Below, piece after piece: positions 22,789 to 34,737 of a stretch of DNA of 64,000 nt. The notes under the pieces were generated by a model that did no database searches, was not told the origin of the DNA, and saw only the letters and a program-made list of their open reading frames with translations. The stretch lies in assembly GCA_006937955.1 (NCBI GenBank), contig SSNP01000035.1, positions 1,098,584 to 1,162,583 of the forward strand, written 5' to 3'. The DNA comes from Pachypanchax playfairii (taxonomy: Eukaryota; Chordata; Actinopteri; Cyprinodontiformes; Aplocheilidae). The translations under genes were made by a program, and so were the position numbers. The first letter of the stretch is position 1. Each line of letters begins with the position of its first letter.

Positions 22789-24015
22789 GTAAACGAAAAT
22801 AGACACATATCCCCTCTATATTTAATTAAAAATAATTGCAAAACATTTAGAAAGCGTTCCCAAACTATAACATGGTAAATCATCCAACTCATTTGTTCTA
22901 CCTGAGCAAACAGGAGACATATTCTAAATGTTTGTGCACATCATTCATTATACTGAGACTGTTTAACACTGATATTCATCCATAATCTGCAGATAAGCTA
23001 ATAATAATAATAATAAAAAATAAACTTTAAATACACTGTTATTTGAACAGTTTTTGAAAGCGACTAGGATCTGCTGCCCTGTTAAACATTTTTACATTCT
23101 TCCCCTGCTCGTATCTTCATCATATTTGCCTAAATGACATTATCAAATGTTGCCCGTCGTTAATAAATTGGATGGCTGAGACATTCAAATTGAAGAAGTT
23201 CATCACCTTATAAAGAATGGAGTATGGGATAAAAATGATTCTTCCTATTGGATTGGCAAAGATAATTAGGTCTTATTTATAGAATAATTTCATTGTGGCT
23301 CTTGTCCAAAAGCGCGGCTGCTTAGAAATGCATATTGTGTCGAAAAGTTGTAGGCTGAATTTACAAGAGCAATCACAACTGGCAGGAATACAGTTCTCTA
23401 GGCAGAAAGTGGTAAAATGTGTGTGCCGTAATTTCTTATAAATTTATTATACCAATAATGGATAATATACAGATCATAAACCTCAGGTGTCTAATTTCAA
23501 AACTGCTAATCTATTACATTATGGCAAGTGATAGTAGAATTCAAAAAAGAAGACAAATTGAACCTAAAACTTAACCAAAGCCATTTCTTTCATTTTAATG
23601 AGTCATAATTGACGTGTTCTGAATTATAAATTAGTGTGAGTGCATGTCACTTTTACTGCTTGAGCTTTTATGAGTTGCATAGATCCGGGGTTATGATTTT
23701 TGGCTTCATCTGACACATAAATATACTTGATTTCCCCCTATAAATTAACATAATATAATTATGTAAGGCTTTCTCAAACAGGGGAGGCTTGGATTTGTTT
23801 ACTGTACCACAACATTGGCTCGGTATAATTTCTGATGTTAAATGTTTTTTGTGTGTGTGAACTGAAGAGATTCAGAGAGGATTAGTGTGCGAAAATAAAT
23901 TGAGCGAGCGATGAATCTGCAGTTAATGAAATGCAAGACTTGTGCTCATGCCACAGCATGGTTACAAGACAAAAAATGATTAATTTTAGTATTTGTGGTG
24001 TTTGTCTCCCTGCAG
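22789..24015. other. 1.2 kb intron between sushi4 and CUB5
   Basis: No exon or repeat of note. The part around 23090-23420 has less simple sequence than the rest of the intron, but I can assign nothing to it. Confidence 0.7.
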
Positions 24016-24154
24016 CTCCCTGTGGAGGACATCTCACAGCAACTGCTGGTGTTGTGCTGTCTCCTGGTTGGCCCTCCTTTTATAAGGATTCTCTGAACTG
24101 TCAGTGGGTGATCGAGGCACAAACAGATCACGCTGTAAAAATACACTTTGACAA
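24016..24154 (+). CDS. csmd1: csmd1-like exon: CUB5, N-terminal part
   Basis: A 139-nt exon after CCTGCAG and before GTAAGT. It encodes APCGGHLTATAGVVLSPGWP, then FYKDSLNCQW and KIHFD. It starts in phase 1 and ends after two bases of a Lys codon. Both Cys of the domain are here. The residue at the junction is Lys, where remembered human CSMD1 has Arg, a conservative change. Confidence 0.94.
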
Positions 24155-25032
<878 letters not shown>

Positions 25033-25220
25033 GTTTCAGACGGAGGTCAACTATGACACACTAGAGATCAGGGATGGCCCCTCAGCCTCCTCCCCCCTGA
25101 TTGGCGAATACCACGGCACCCAAGCCCCTCATTTCCTGATTTCCACATCCAACTTCCTGTTTCTGTTGTTTACGACAGATAACAGCCGCTCTTCAGCCGG
25201 CTTTAGCATCAGATATGAAA
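25033..25220 (+). CDS. csmd1: csmd1-like exon: CUB5, C-terminal part
   Basis: A 188-nt exon after GTCAAG and before GTAGGA. It encodes FQTEVNYDTLEIRDGPSASS, then EYHGTQAPHFL, then LLFTTDNSRSSAGFSIRYE. Glu of FQTE, Asp of NYD and Asp of TTD make up the calcium-site triad. It ends in phase 1. The segment from FQTEV onward is among the best conserved in the gene. Confidence 0.95.
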
Positions 25221-25322
25221 GTAGGACTGATTTCCGCACTGATAAAAACATTTTCTGCAGACATTTATACCCCCCCCCCCCAACAATCAACTCTGTTTCT
25301 GCTCATGCGATGTGATCTATAG

Positions 25323-25511
25323 GTGTGAAAATGGAGACAGACTCATGCCTTGATCCTGGTATCCCAGTCAATGGACGTCGCTATGGCAGTAGCTTCTCTA
25401 TTGGTTCTCAGGCCTCATTTACATGTGACCCAGGATACACACTTAGTGATCAAGAGCCGATTGTTTGTGAGCAGAATCATCAGTGGAGTCACGCTCTTCC
25501 AAGTTGTGATG
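25323..25511 (+). CDS. csmd1: csmd1-like exon: sushi5
   Basis: A 189-nt phase 1-1 exon, 102 bp after the previous one, between CTATAG and GTAAG. It encodes SVKMETDSCLDPGIPVNGRR, then FTCDPGYTLSDQEPIVCEQN, then HQWSHALPSCD. One complete sushi domain with four Cys and the Trp. A run of C bases (25270-25281) lies in the short intron before it. Confidence 0.95.
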
Positions 25512-28500
25512 GTAAGATTTATTTCATCTGTGATTTCAGACCTGTGAATTTACTTGGTTGAAAAAAAAAAAAAATCTGGAAAGGATTATATTCTCTAAAC
25601 AAACAATGGAAGGTTTGATCAACTATAAAATCATAAACACTATAATCATTGATCTGCCTGTGTGACCTTGTTTATGTGTTATTGGCTAATTATATTACAG
25701 ACATTTTATCTAATCAATTTATTTATGCTCTGAGTATTTAATATTACATAACTTAATGTAGGCTAATAGAGATCCTTTAAATAAATTAAAATAAAATGTA
25801 GCACTGTTACATCCTCTTAGGTTAAAATGTAACAGGTGGATCTATCTGCCTCAGATCTCAACCAGCTACATGAACATGTTATGACTTTTATCATGAGATA
25901 TTTGTTTACAAATGTTTATGAAATACATACCATAAAGTTTTTTTTTGTAGCTTCAGGGTTGGCTTAAAGGCAAAACAACAACCAAAAGGATTCAATAATT
26001 TATCTATAATTTTATTTACCCACCCAGCAAACTTAAAAGAACCAAATGATAATCTCTTAAATTTCTCAATACATAATCAGGAGAGGATGTAAAATAAATG
26101 GAAGCCCACCCCAACAAACTCCTCTGAACTAAACTATTTACAAAGCAGAATATGTTTATGGCAGATGTGGTACAAGGAAACGTGCTTGGCTGGTTGTGAC
26201 ATCCAGAGGATGTATGACATCATCTCACCTCAGTGGCACCATTTAATGCCTGCAGCCCCTTCAGGTGACCAATTAGCCTCCAGCTGATTTGGTTCTTAGC
26301 TTGCAGTACCTGCACAACTTACAACAGCTATCGTGACAAGAACTTTACCAAAATTGAAAAATTGTTAGAACCAAACACCATATATAAAGGATGCAGTTGT
26401 GATATCACTGAGAGGATGCATATTGGTTGTGATTAACCTACATTTTCCTCACTCTTCTCCTCTCCGTCTCTCATCACGATGCACATATCACTGTGTTTTA
26501 TTTAACATCCCAGATGGGGTCAGGTTGATTGGTCATAAATATTATTGGTAGCACTTGCAGTATAATAGTCTATGCTTTGCAATATTGCTATTACACACAT
26601 TGATATTGTGATAATTATGATTGATAAGAGCTCATTTCCTCGCATGCATCAAGTATTTGTTCATTATCTGCTTCAAATGACATTGTAGGGAGGGGGTTAA
26701 ACATTTTGGGAAAGAAAACACATTATTTTTGAAAATGTTAAAACTCCAGTAAAAAAAAAAAGTTAATATTTAATTTTAATAAATGGTGGATCAGACCACA
26801 AGTACAGAAGCAACAGGATTCAGGTTTAGAGAAGATCACACAGTGCATTGGTGAAGACATCACTAACTTTCATTCTAAAATTTATTTCTAATTTTAATGT
26901 ATTTATTTATAACTATTTGTAGATTTAGTCCTAATCTTATGGGGTTAGACTTCCACAATGCAACAAGTTGGACGACCATTTGCAGTAAAGAAAAATAAGC
27001 AAATAAATAAACCATATGATTACAATAGGCCTCATCTCTGCCTCTGATATACAAGCCTAACAACAAGCAGTTCTAATGCAGAAACTAATGTTCGGTAGCC
27101 TCTCACAAGACTTTATATTAAACTTTTATCATGAATCGTTGAATTACAGGAGGACAGACAACATCTCAAACCAAATCCACCAAAGTAATTTAAAAACAAA
27201 TGTCAAAAGGTCTCAACTTTGAGTTCATATCAGTGCACCCTGTCTCACATTAGCAGTTTCAAACAACTCCAGTGACATTTTTAGCCAAGCTCATGTTACC
27301 AGACAGATGTATCATGACAAGAGACATCATTTCTGAATGATGCATTTCTAAAAAGCTTGACTAAAACTGAAATATGTCATTTTTTGTTATTGAGGAAGAT
27401 CCTAAAATTAGGATAATATGTGTATAGTATATCTAACATATCTGATTAGTTATTCAATTAGGACCCTGTTTTTTATAAGAAGAGTGTAACTTGACTTGAG
27501 TTGTATCAAATCACAAAATTTGATCAATTTTTATCAGAAAAGACTAAGAACTTCTACACCAGCTCATACATCTTTTTCTTCTGCTTATCTATTGACAACT
27601 CATCCATGCATTTTAAAATCAGGACCGCTGAACTACAGTTAACATATCCAAAAAGAATCCAACCTCGAAACTACTTATTTAGACATTAATGTGTCTGAAA
27701 GAATAGCGTTCACCACACATGCATTCACACACAATCCCCTTTGTATGATGCCATAGAATTTATTGAATCCGAACTTGTCGTATTGTTAAAGTTCAGCAAA
27801 AATGGTCAAATGCGCTGTGTAGAATAGTGAATAGAATGTCATGGCATTTTAAAGGTTTGTAGTTGGTGTCGAGACAACAACTTGTTAAAAGTAACCAAAG
27901 CCACAGAGTTTATATATACAGTATGGAAGACAAAATATTTTTCAAAGATGTGCAAAGATGTAGCTGAAGTGCTGTTTAATGGCGCGTCTAAATAAATATC
28001 ACTCTTCTCTTAACAGCAAAATATATCTAAGTATCTTATTTTCTTTCTTAATTGATTAGGGTCTATTTCTGCCTTTCAAGTCCTTCTTAGTGATGATGAA
28101 CAGAGATTTACTCTTTTCCAGTGCACAATAGTTCTGCTCGCAATTTCTCACTGTCATTCGTTAACACTCTGTTTTATCTCACAGAGATTATTCATAAGAT
28201 TTAGGAGCTTTATAGAGCGTTAAAGATGGCGGATAAAATATGAATACACAGACACACCCTTCGGAAGCTCTCAGCAAGGGTCATTTAGTCAGACACTGCC
28301 CAAGTTTGTGTTGATTGTAAAACTCTACAAGACTACTAGTCAAGACAGACAGAGAGCAGGTTTAATCAGACCTATTCAGATTAGCTGAAATATGATATTG
28401 AATAAGACTGTGGGAAATGCGTGGAAGAGAGTGAGAGAGACAGAGAAGTAAAGGTTAAGACTGTCAACACACAGGCAGATCATTTTATTTCTAAAGTGAG

Positions 28501-31387
28501 GTAGAAAAGTTGCTGCAGTAATTTACATAAATTACAAAAGATAAACACCCTTTATGAGAAAAATCTTATGAGAGAAGTTGCAGCATCTATCACGAGAAGG
28601 GCCAGACATTCATATTTTTATACAGCTTTCAACAAATAGATTAATCATGTGCTTTTTTAAGGATTAAAAGGGAATTATGTGCATCACTTTAGCTACAATT
28701 TAAACATTCACCTAACAGGCAGGGGCTTTGTAAACTTTCTAAAAACTCCTCATGTCCATTAGTTATTGTCTTGGGTCTGTTATTTTCATGGTTAAGAAAA
28801 AAAAGCTATTTATGCAATTTAAACACCTGTAAGTGCTAAATGAATAAAATGTAACTGAATAGTACTGAAATAAAAAGAGGCACAACAGCAAAATGAGAAT
28901 TAACATGTTCTAGTTGTGAGTTTTGGTACTTAATATGATTTTATTATGATTCCCATGTTACTTACATCTTACTCTTGCCTGTTTACATCAGCTAAGGCCT
29001 CCAGTTGGGGGATTTACATGAATAGAATAGAATAATAGTAGTATGTGTTTCTCAAAGGAAAAATCTCACAACAGCACAGAAAATCATAAAGAGTATTTGT
29101 GGAAGTGAACAATTTGGCCGTGAAATCCCAAAACTGTGCTCAACAACAAAAAACAGGCTCAACTAGCTCATTTCATTAATGACCAAAGGAGTTATTCAGG
29201 ACCATTACAGCAGAGCTTTGAGTCAAGAAGAACGACCAAAACCTCAGCAGCTGCTGTTAACATTATTATCTGATAAAATGATGAAACAAAAAAATACGCT
29301 TAATCACCTTTAGATCTTTAGACTCAGATTTAGATAGAACTGAAAATATATACAGTATATAATAAAAATGTTTTACCAACAAATATCTGGTGTATAATTG
29401 CACTATTTAATTCAGCTAAATCAGATTTGTAATTATTTTGCTAGTTTTTGTGGGAACTTTAAGATATTGGAGGACATAAAACATAAAATGAAGCTAAATA
29501 ATATTAACCTTGCGCTGCAAGGTGGATTCTCATGAGATTTGGACTTTTCCAAACCCACAGAAATCCATCTTATACTGCTCCAACTGAACTGTCTTCCTTG
29601 GTCAAAAAATGTTTGGACCAATCATATGTTAGTATTGTGCCTTGGGGCGGGCGTTCAGGTATGATTGGCAGCAAGTGCCCAGGCAGGCAAATCAAAACAA
29701 ACATGGCTGCACTGGTGGATGTACACATAAAAGCAGCTATTGAATCTGTTTTGGGTGAACTAGAGAGGATTTCTTGGTTGAAAAACAAGCAAAGGTAAGA
29801 ACTTTGTCCATTTCTTGATGGTAAAGATGTGTGTGCTTTTCTCCTGACTGGATTTGCAATAGCTTGATTTACTGTGACTGGCTAAAGACAAATGATGATA
29901 GGCAGACACTTACTGGTCCTCCAATCAGCTTAAAATATTATACCAGATGTCCCTCCCTATTTCAGACGTTTCAGACGGAGCAGTTTCAGAGCAATGCGTG
30001 TACTGTAGACTCGACATGGGGCTACACACAAGGATCTAACAGAGTCAGGTTAAAATAATATAATACTAACAAATCTTTAGAACTGACTTCATGGTTAGCA
30101 GTCAACTCAATCCACTGGTCATCTATACATGAATGCACATCAATGTATTTATCTTTGTGTTATTATTTACTTGCTGCAATCAAAGACTTTAACTGAAAAA
30201 AAAAAGGACAATAAATTTGACTGTCTGTAAAAAATAAAAAAAAAAACGATAAATAATTAAAACTGAAACTGCTGTAAAGTGTTTGAGTTCAACAGCTAAT
30301 ATGAAACTCTATTTTCTCTGGTTAGTTCAAACATTTTTTCCTCCACTGTTGTTGTGTACAGTATAACTCTACAATCCTGCAATCACGCATGTCAATGACA
30401 AAAGTCGAGATTTTTGGTGACGGTAAATAATGATGCAATTGGCAATAGTTTTCACTGTGTACAAATTAGTATAAAAGGTTGTGTGAGTAGTTTAAATATG
30501 CCCCTCTTCAAATGTACTCAAAAAAGAACATTTAAAGATCACCCTGTTCCCTCTGCAGAGAACAGCCAGTCGATAATATAAACTGACAGTCAATATTTTT
30601 ACAATAGAAAAAGCTTCAACAGAAGAAAAGTAAAACAAACATCAATCAAAACACTGTCAAGGTCCGTCTCAGTCTTACAGGTCTATGGAAAAGCTGCAGG
30701 TTTTACTTTCTGTAATGGTTTCAGTATTATTCATGTGGCACATGCTGATTATAAATTGTTTTCTTTACACAGGTATCACCACACTATGTTTTTTTAATAA
30801 ATGTTAATCTGTGACAAGAGCTTGATTTTTACATAATCCACCCTCTTGTTTAGTAACAAAAGGCTTAGATTATGTATTATAGTCATTTGCAATTGTCATT
30901 TAAGAGGTATATTTACAAACAATTGAGACTTCAATTTGTTGAACTAATGTTTGATTTCCCAGCAATAAATATACTCAGCTATGGGAATAATATCTACATA
31001 GCATTTATTTTTTAGGCTTTGCATGTGTTATTGTTCTTTCTTAATATATATTCTTATTATTTAAGGATATGTCATGACCAGAGCTCAGTGAAATGAGTTC
31101 AGTAAAATTGACATTTCTCTGAATATAAAAAGCACTTCTTATTCTTAATTCCAGCCCTTAACAAAGAGTCGACCATTAGAGCAAAGAAACCATCATCATT
31201 ATGTGGTGACCTTGCAACCATACAGCAGACACATCTTTCTTTGATGTTTCAAAGAGACACATTCATTTCTCAGAATTTAGGCTCTTTTTTTTCTTTTTAG
31301 CTCAGGGCAAAAGGTGTGTTGGTTGTTAAAACAGAAACTTTTTTAGTCTCATCCAATCTTCTTTATCTATCACTTTTTTCCCTCTAG
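25512..31387. other. 5.9 kb intron between sushi5 and CUB6
   Basis: AT-rich sequence with one TTAA-bounded element (29504-30053, listed separately). The rest (25512-29503 and 30054-31387) shows no domain-coding ORF, tRNA-like structure or clear transposon. A patch at about 28060-28260 is less repetitive but unassigned. Confidence 0.75.
29504..30053. mobile_element. TTAA-bounded element with exon-like start
   Basis: A 550-bp segment with TTAA at both ends. Inside the left TTAA is a perfect 15-nt hairpin (CCTTGC-GCT-GCAAGG, 29508-29522). The inverted right end begins CCTGACTCTG, so the end match is weak beyond CCT. At 29704 an ATG opens MAALVDVHIKAAIESVLGE and continues to a K-N-K-Q-R ending at 29794-29795, directly followed by the donor-like GTAAGAAC. 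This peptide resembles the N-terminus of RecQ-type helicases carried by some fish transposons. That link is remembered, not shown here. Best read as a non-autonomous Kolobok-like copy keeping a first exon. Confidence 0.5.
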
Positions 31388-31504
31388 CTCTTTGTGGAGG
31401 CTATGTTTTCGGTAAAACTGGGACAATTCTGTCTCCTGGCTTTCCTGATTTCTATCCAAACTCTCTGAACTGCACCTGGACGATAGAGGTGTCTCATGGA
31501 AAAG
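31388..31504 (+). CDS. csmd1: csmd1-like exon: CUB6, N-terminal part
   Basis: A 117-nt exon after CCTCTAG and before GTAAGA. It encodes ALCGGYVFGKTGTILSPGFP, then FYPNSLNCTWTIEVSHGKG. It has both Cys of the domain and an NCT glycosylation site that overlaps the second Cys. Phase 1 at both ends. It starts a compact cluster: three exons lie within 900 bp here. Confidence 0.95.
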
Positions 31505-31750
31505 GTAAGAATACTCGTACACAGACATAATGACAACACCAATTGCAGTTTGAAACACGATGTTCCATTATTGTTTTTGACCCTATTAGAAATGTCAGTA
31601 AATGTAAAGAATAAATGATAAATTTGAATTTATAACATATCTCTATGATGCATATAACTGTAAATGCTTCTTGAGCAATATGTACGTTTCTCTGTGTTTC
31701 AACTCATACATTCACTTTTTATGTATCCATCTCATCATCCATTCATTCAG

Positions 31751-31966
31751 GCGTGCATCTGGTTTTCCACACTTTCCATCTGGAAGAGAACCACGACTAC
31801 TTGACCATCACTGAAGATGGCAACTTCCAGGTTCCGGTGGACCGACTTACTGGCTCAGTGCTTCCCCCCAGTGTTAAAGCCGGCCTCTACGGGAATTTCA
31901 GCGTGCAGCTACGATTTATATCAGATTTCTCCATGAGCTATGAAGGATTTAATATTACTTTCTCAG
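31751..31966 (+). CDS. csmd1: csmd1-like exon: CUB6, C-terminal part
   Basis: A 216-nt exon, the longest in the window, after ATTCAG and before GTAAG. It encodes GVHLVFHTFHLEENHDYLTI, then DRLTGSVLPPSVKAGLYGNF, then RFISDFSMSYEGFNITFS. Glu of HLE, Asp of NHD and Asp of ISD form the calcium-site set. Two potential N-glycosylation sites (NFS, NIT). Phase 1 at both ends. Confidence 0.95.
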
Positions 31967-32098
31967 GTAAGAATATTTACCATTTTATTCAAATAAATCC
32001 AAAATAGACTTAAATATTTTTTCTAGTCTAGTGCAACTTAAAACAGATTTTTAGAAATAACTCTTCAGCAACCTAATCGGTCTTTCTTGGATTTTTAG

Positions 32099-32287
32099 AG
32101 TACGACTTGGAACCGTGTGAAGATCCGGGTGTTCCAGCATTCAGTAGGAGGATGGGATTTAGATTTGGAGTCGGGGACTCGCTGGCCTTCTCCTGTTTCC
32201 AAGGTTATAGACTTGAGGGAAACAGTAAGATCACTTGTCTTGGAGGAGGAAGGAGAGTATGGAGCAACACATTACCACGATGTATAG
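32099..32287 (+). CDS. csmd1: csmd1-like exon: sushi6
   Basis: A 189-nt phase 1-1 exon after a 132-bp intron, between TTTTAG and GTAAG. It encodes EYDLEPCEDPGVPAFSRRMG, then FSCFQGYRLEG, then ITCLGGGRRVW and TLPRCI. One complete sushi domain. EYDLEPC and the GVGDSL segment match CSMD1 closely. Confidence 0.95.
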   Translation, partial: STTWNRVKIRVFQHSVGGWDLDLESGTRWPSPVSKVIDLRETVRSLVLEEEGEYGATHYHDV

Positions 32288-33612
32288 GTAAGACTGTCTG
32301 GTGACGGGTCAGAAGATTTGTTGGATGCAACATTTTTTTTTTGTCTAAATTTTTAATTTTTTTTTTTTTCCTTATCATTTGTTAGTTGTAGATGGTAAAG
32401 CAAATGTTCTTTACATGAATAAGCTTGGAGGTAGGCAGTTTCAGGGGTGTACTTGTACACTGATATTTTACTGCTAACACAGTGGTAATTTACTGTTATG
32501 TGACTGGTTGACTGTTACTTTTATTTCCTGGGATATTTCTGTTGGCTGGTTGTAATTTGCTGGAATTTGATGCCAATCAGTGTTTCTTAGGATGCTGCTG
32601 ATAATTTATGAGAGTCTGGCTGGTGACTGCTGGTAATTTTTAAGCCCCAGAGATAGAGCAGACTCAAAGTGCAATGATAGCATTACCTGTCAAGAGATCA
32701 GACCCGACTAACAGGGGCTGCATAACAGCAGCTGGCAGCAAGCGCTGGGTTCATCTTTTTCACCCTGTCTTTCTTTCAAAATGTTATTCTCTTGTTCTGT
32801 ATTTGGAAAGTTCTTGGATAAATAATTAGTGCATTTGCGGCTCCATGAAAAGTGTTAAATTTAGCTGTCTTTTGTTACATCATCTATTTCTTTTCATTTT
32901 TTTTTTCTAGCATTTTCAAGACAGTCTGTTCTGTCTTCATTTTTAGAACTTCCAAGAGTCTTTACGTTCTGTCTTTCTTTTAATGTGTCAATTTTGCTTT
33001 TAAACAATTTCATATATAAATAACAAAAACAAATTTAAAGTAAATGTATTTATAAATATGCAGATGTTAGTCATATTCTTGAATCTATTACTGTTCATTA
33101 ATGTATCTCATTACTGCACTCTGCATTAAAGTCTGTATAAGACTGACAGATTTAATGTTATAGTTGTCTTTTGATTTGATTTGATTTGATTTGATGAAAG
33201 TTTGATAAAATTTGGTGATTTTTTTTATATTCTACCATGACACTATTGCTCTTATCTGTTTCATTATTTCTACCCCACCCTATGATCACTGGTGGTTCTT
33301 CTCAGAAGGAGCTAAACGCCTTTTCTTCTTCTTTTGTATTTTACATATAACAAAATTCTTTGTAAGAGCACCACTGATTTGAATTTCTTAACTTTGATAG
33401 GCTCTGCATTCACAGAATAATTCTGTATAATTTCTACAACCAAATTTTCTGACAAAAAAATCTGTTCCAGCTTTGTTACATTTGTTTGTTTGTTTATTTT
33501 GACTTCATTTCAAATTCGCTGTGATTTCTGTTAGTCTTTGTGTGGAATTAATGGACACTAACAGGTTATTTAAAAATAAATAAATACTCTTATATTTTAT
33601 CTCTTATGTTAG
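32288..33612. other. 1.3 kb intron between sushi6 and CUB7
   Basis: Contains T-rich tracts and a TTTGA pentamer run at about 33171-33196. No gene or transposon was recognised. Confidence 0.75.
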
Positions 33613-33782
33613 CTGAGTGTGGAGCTTCCGCACAAGGACCAGAAGGTGTTCTCATCTCTCCAAATTTCCCCTCCAACTATGATAACAACCATGAGTGCAT
33701 CTACCGCATCACCACTGAAAAGGGCAAAGGAATCAGGCTGAAAGCTGAGAGCTTCTCTCTGCAAGATGGAGACTATCTGAAG
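33613..33782 (+). CDS. csmd1: csmd1-like exon: CUB7, N-terminal part
   Basis: A 170-nt exon after TGTTAG and before GTATGC. It encodes AECGASAQGPEGVLISPNFP, then NYDNNHECIYRI, then LKAESFSLQDGDYLK. It ends on a codon border (phase 0), unlike the other CUB introns. At the place of the usual Glu in FxxE this CUB has Gln (FSLQ), so the calcium site is altered. A CA microsatellite (33814-33830) follows 31 bp after the donor. Confidence 0.94.
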
Positions 33783-34209
33783 GTATGCTCTCGCCCTCAC
33801 CCTCGCACATACGCACACACACACACACACAAACAAACCTGTGTGTCAATATGATAAATTTCCCACAGGTAGATAATACATTAATATGTAATTTACTTTG
33901 GGATTTATACTCACACAGAGGTGGACAGAACTGTATCATCAGAATCTCTTCACCTGTAACATCCGTCCGTCCCTCTGTCCGTCCATCCATCCAGTTTCTA
34001 CACCTATTTGATTCTGTTTAGAGTTGTGGGTTATATGCACGTGGAACATGTAAACTACATATGAAAAGGCCCTAGTCAGGTTTGCTACTGTAAGGTCATT
34101 ATATGCCATTGGCCAAAATGCTTGACTCTTACATAAGTTGAATGCTTCAACATATTTTTTGATAAAGAAAACAAATGAAATATTAAGGTCTGTATAACTC
34201 TGAAATAAC

Positions 34210-34737
34210 TTAAAGGAGGTGTTAGCAGGGAACTTCCCGTCAGCTCAATTTATCTATTTTTTTTTCTATGGGACATACTTTAAACTTGGATATACTTAAA
34301 ATGTAAAAAACCCCAAAAAAATGTTTTTTATCATGGTTTGGCAGCTAGCTACACTTTTTATTCTGATGTAGTATATATAAAAAATATAACCTTTACCTTC
34401 TGCTGGTTTGTGTAGAATTCTGTACCTCCAGTTACTGTTAGTGACGGTGGTGCATCTATGTGAGTAGCTTGACAAACGTGTTCAGTACCTAACTCGTGTT
34501 ACATTTTTTAGTGGGTACTGCACATTTATAAGTACCTCCATTCCCCATGGTAAAATCCTTCCGTCTATAGTACATTAATGAGCCAAGTCGCACGATCTGC
34601 TGGATTTTGATCCTGCCGTTTACACCAATAATTGTGTGAAGGCAGGAGGTAGAATGTAAACAACCGTAAGGTCTTTGGATTCTCGACTCGCCCTGTATCC
34701 AGCTAAATTGTACTATCAAAGTTTACCCTTCCTTTAA
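34210..34737. mobile_element. TTAA-flanked miniature element
   Basis: TTAA at both ends followed inward by AGGAGGTGTTAGC (left) and, in inverted orientation, AGGAAGGGTAAAC (right). That is 9 matches over 13 positions. The 528-bp body contains no transposase and no other known domain. It looks like a third TTAA-type non-autonomous insertion, but the ends are short and diverged. Confidence 0.45.

Noticed and set aside
29831..30058. 75-residue ORF in the right part of the TTAA element
   Set aside because: No recognisable domain. It follows the donor-like site and is more likely intron-like element sequence.
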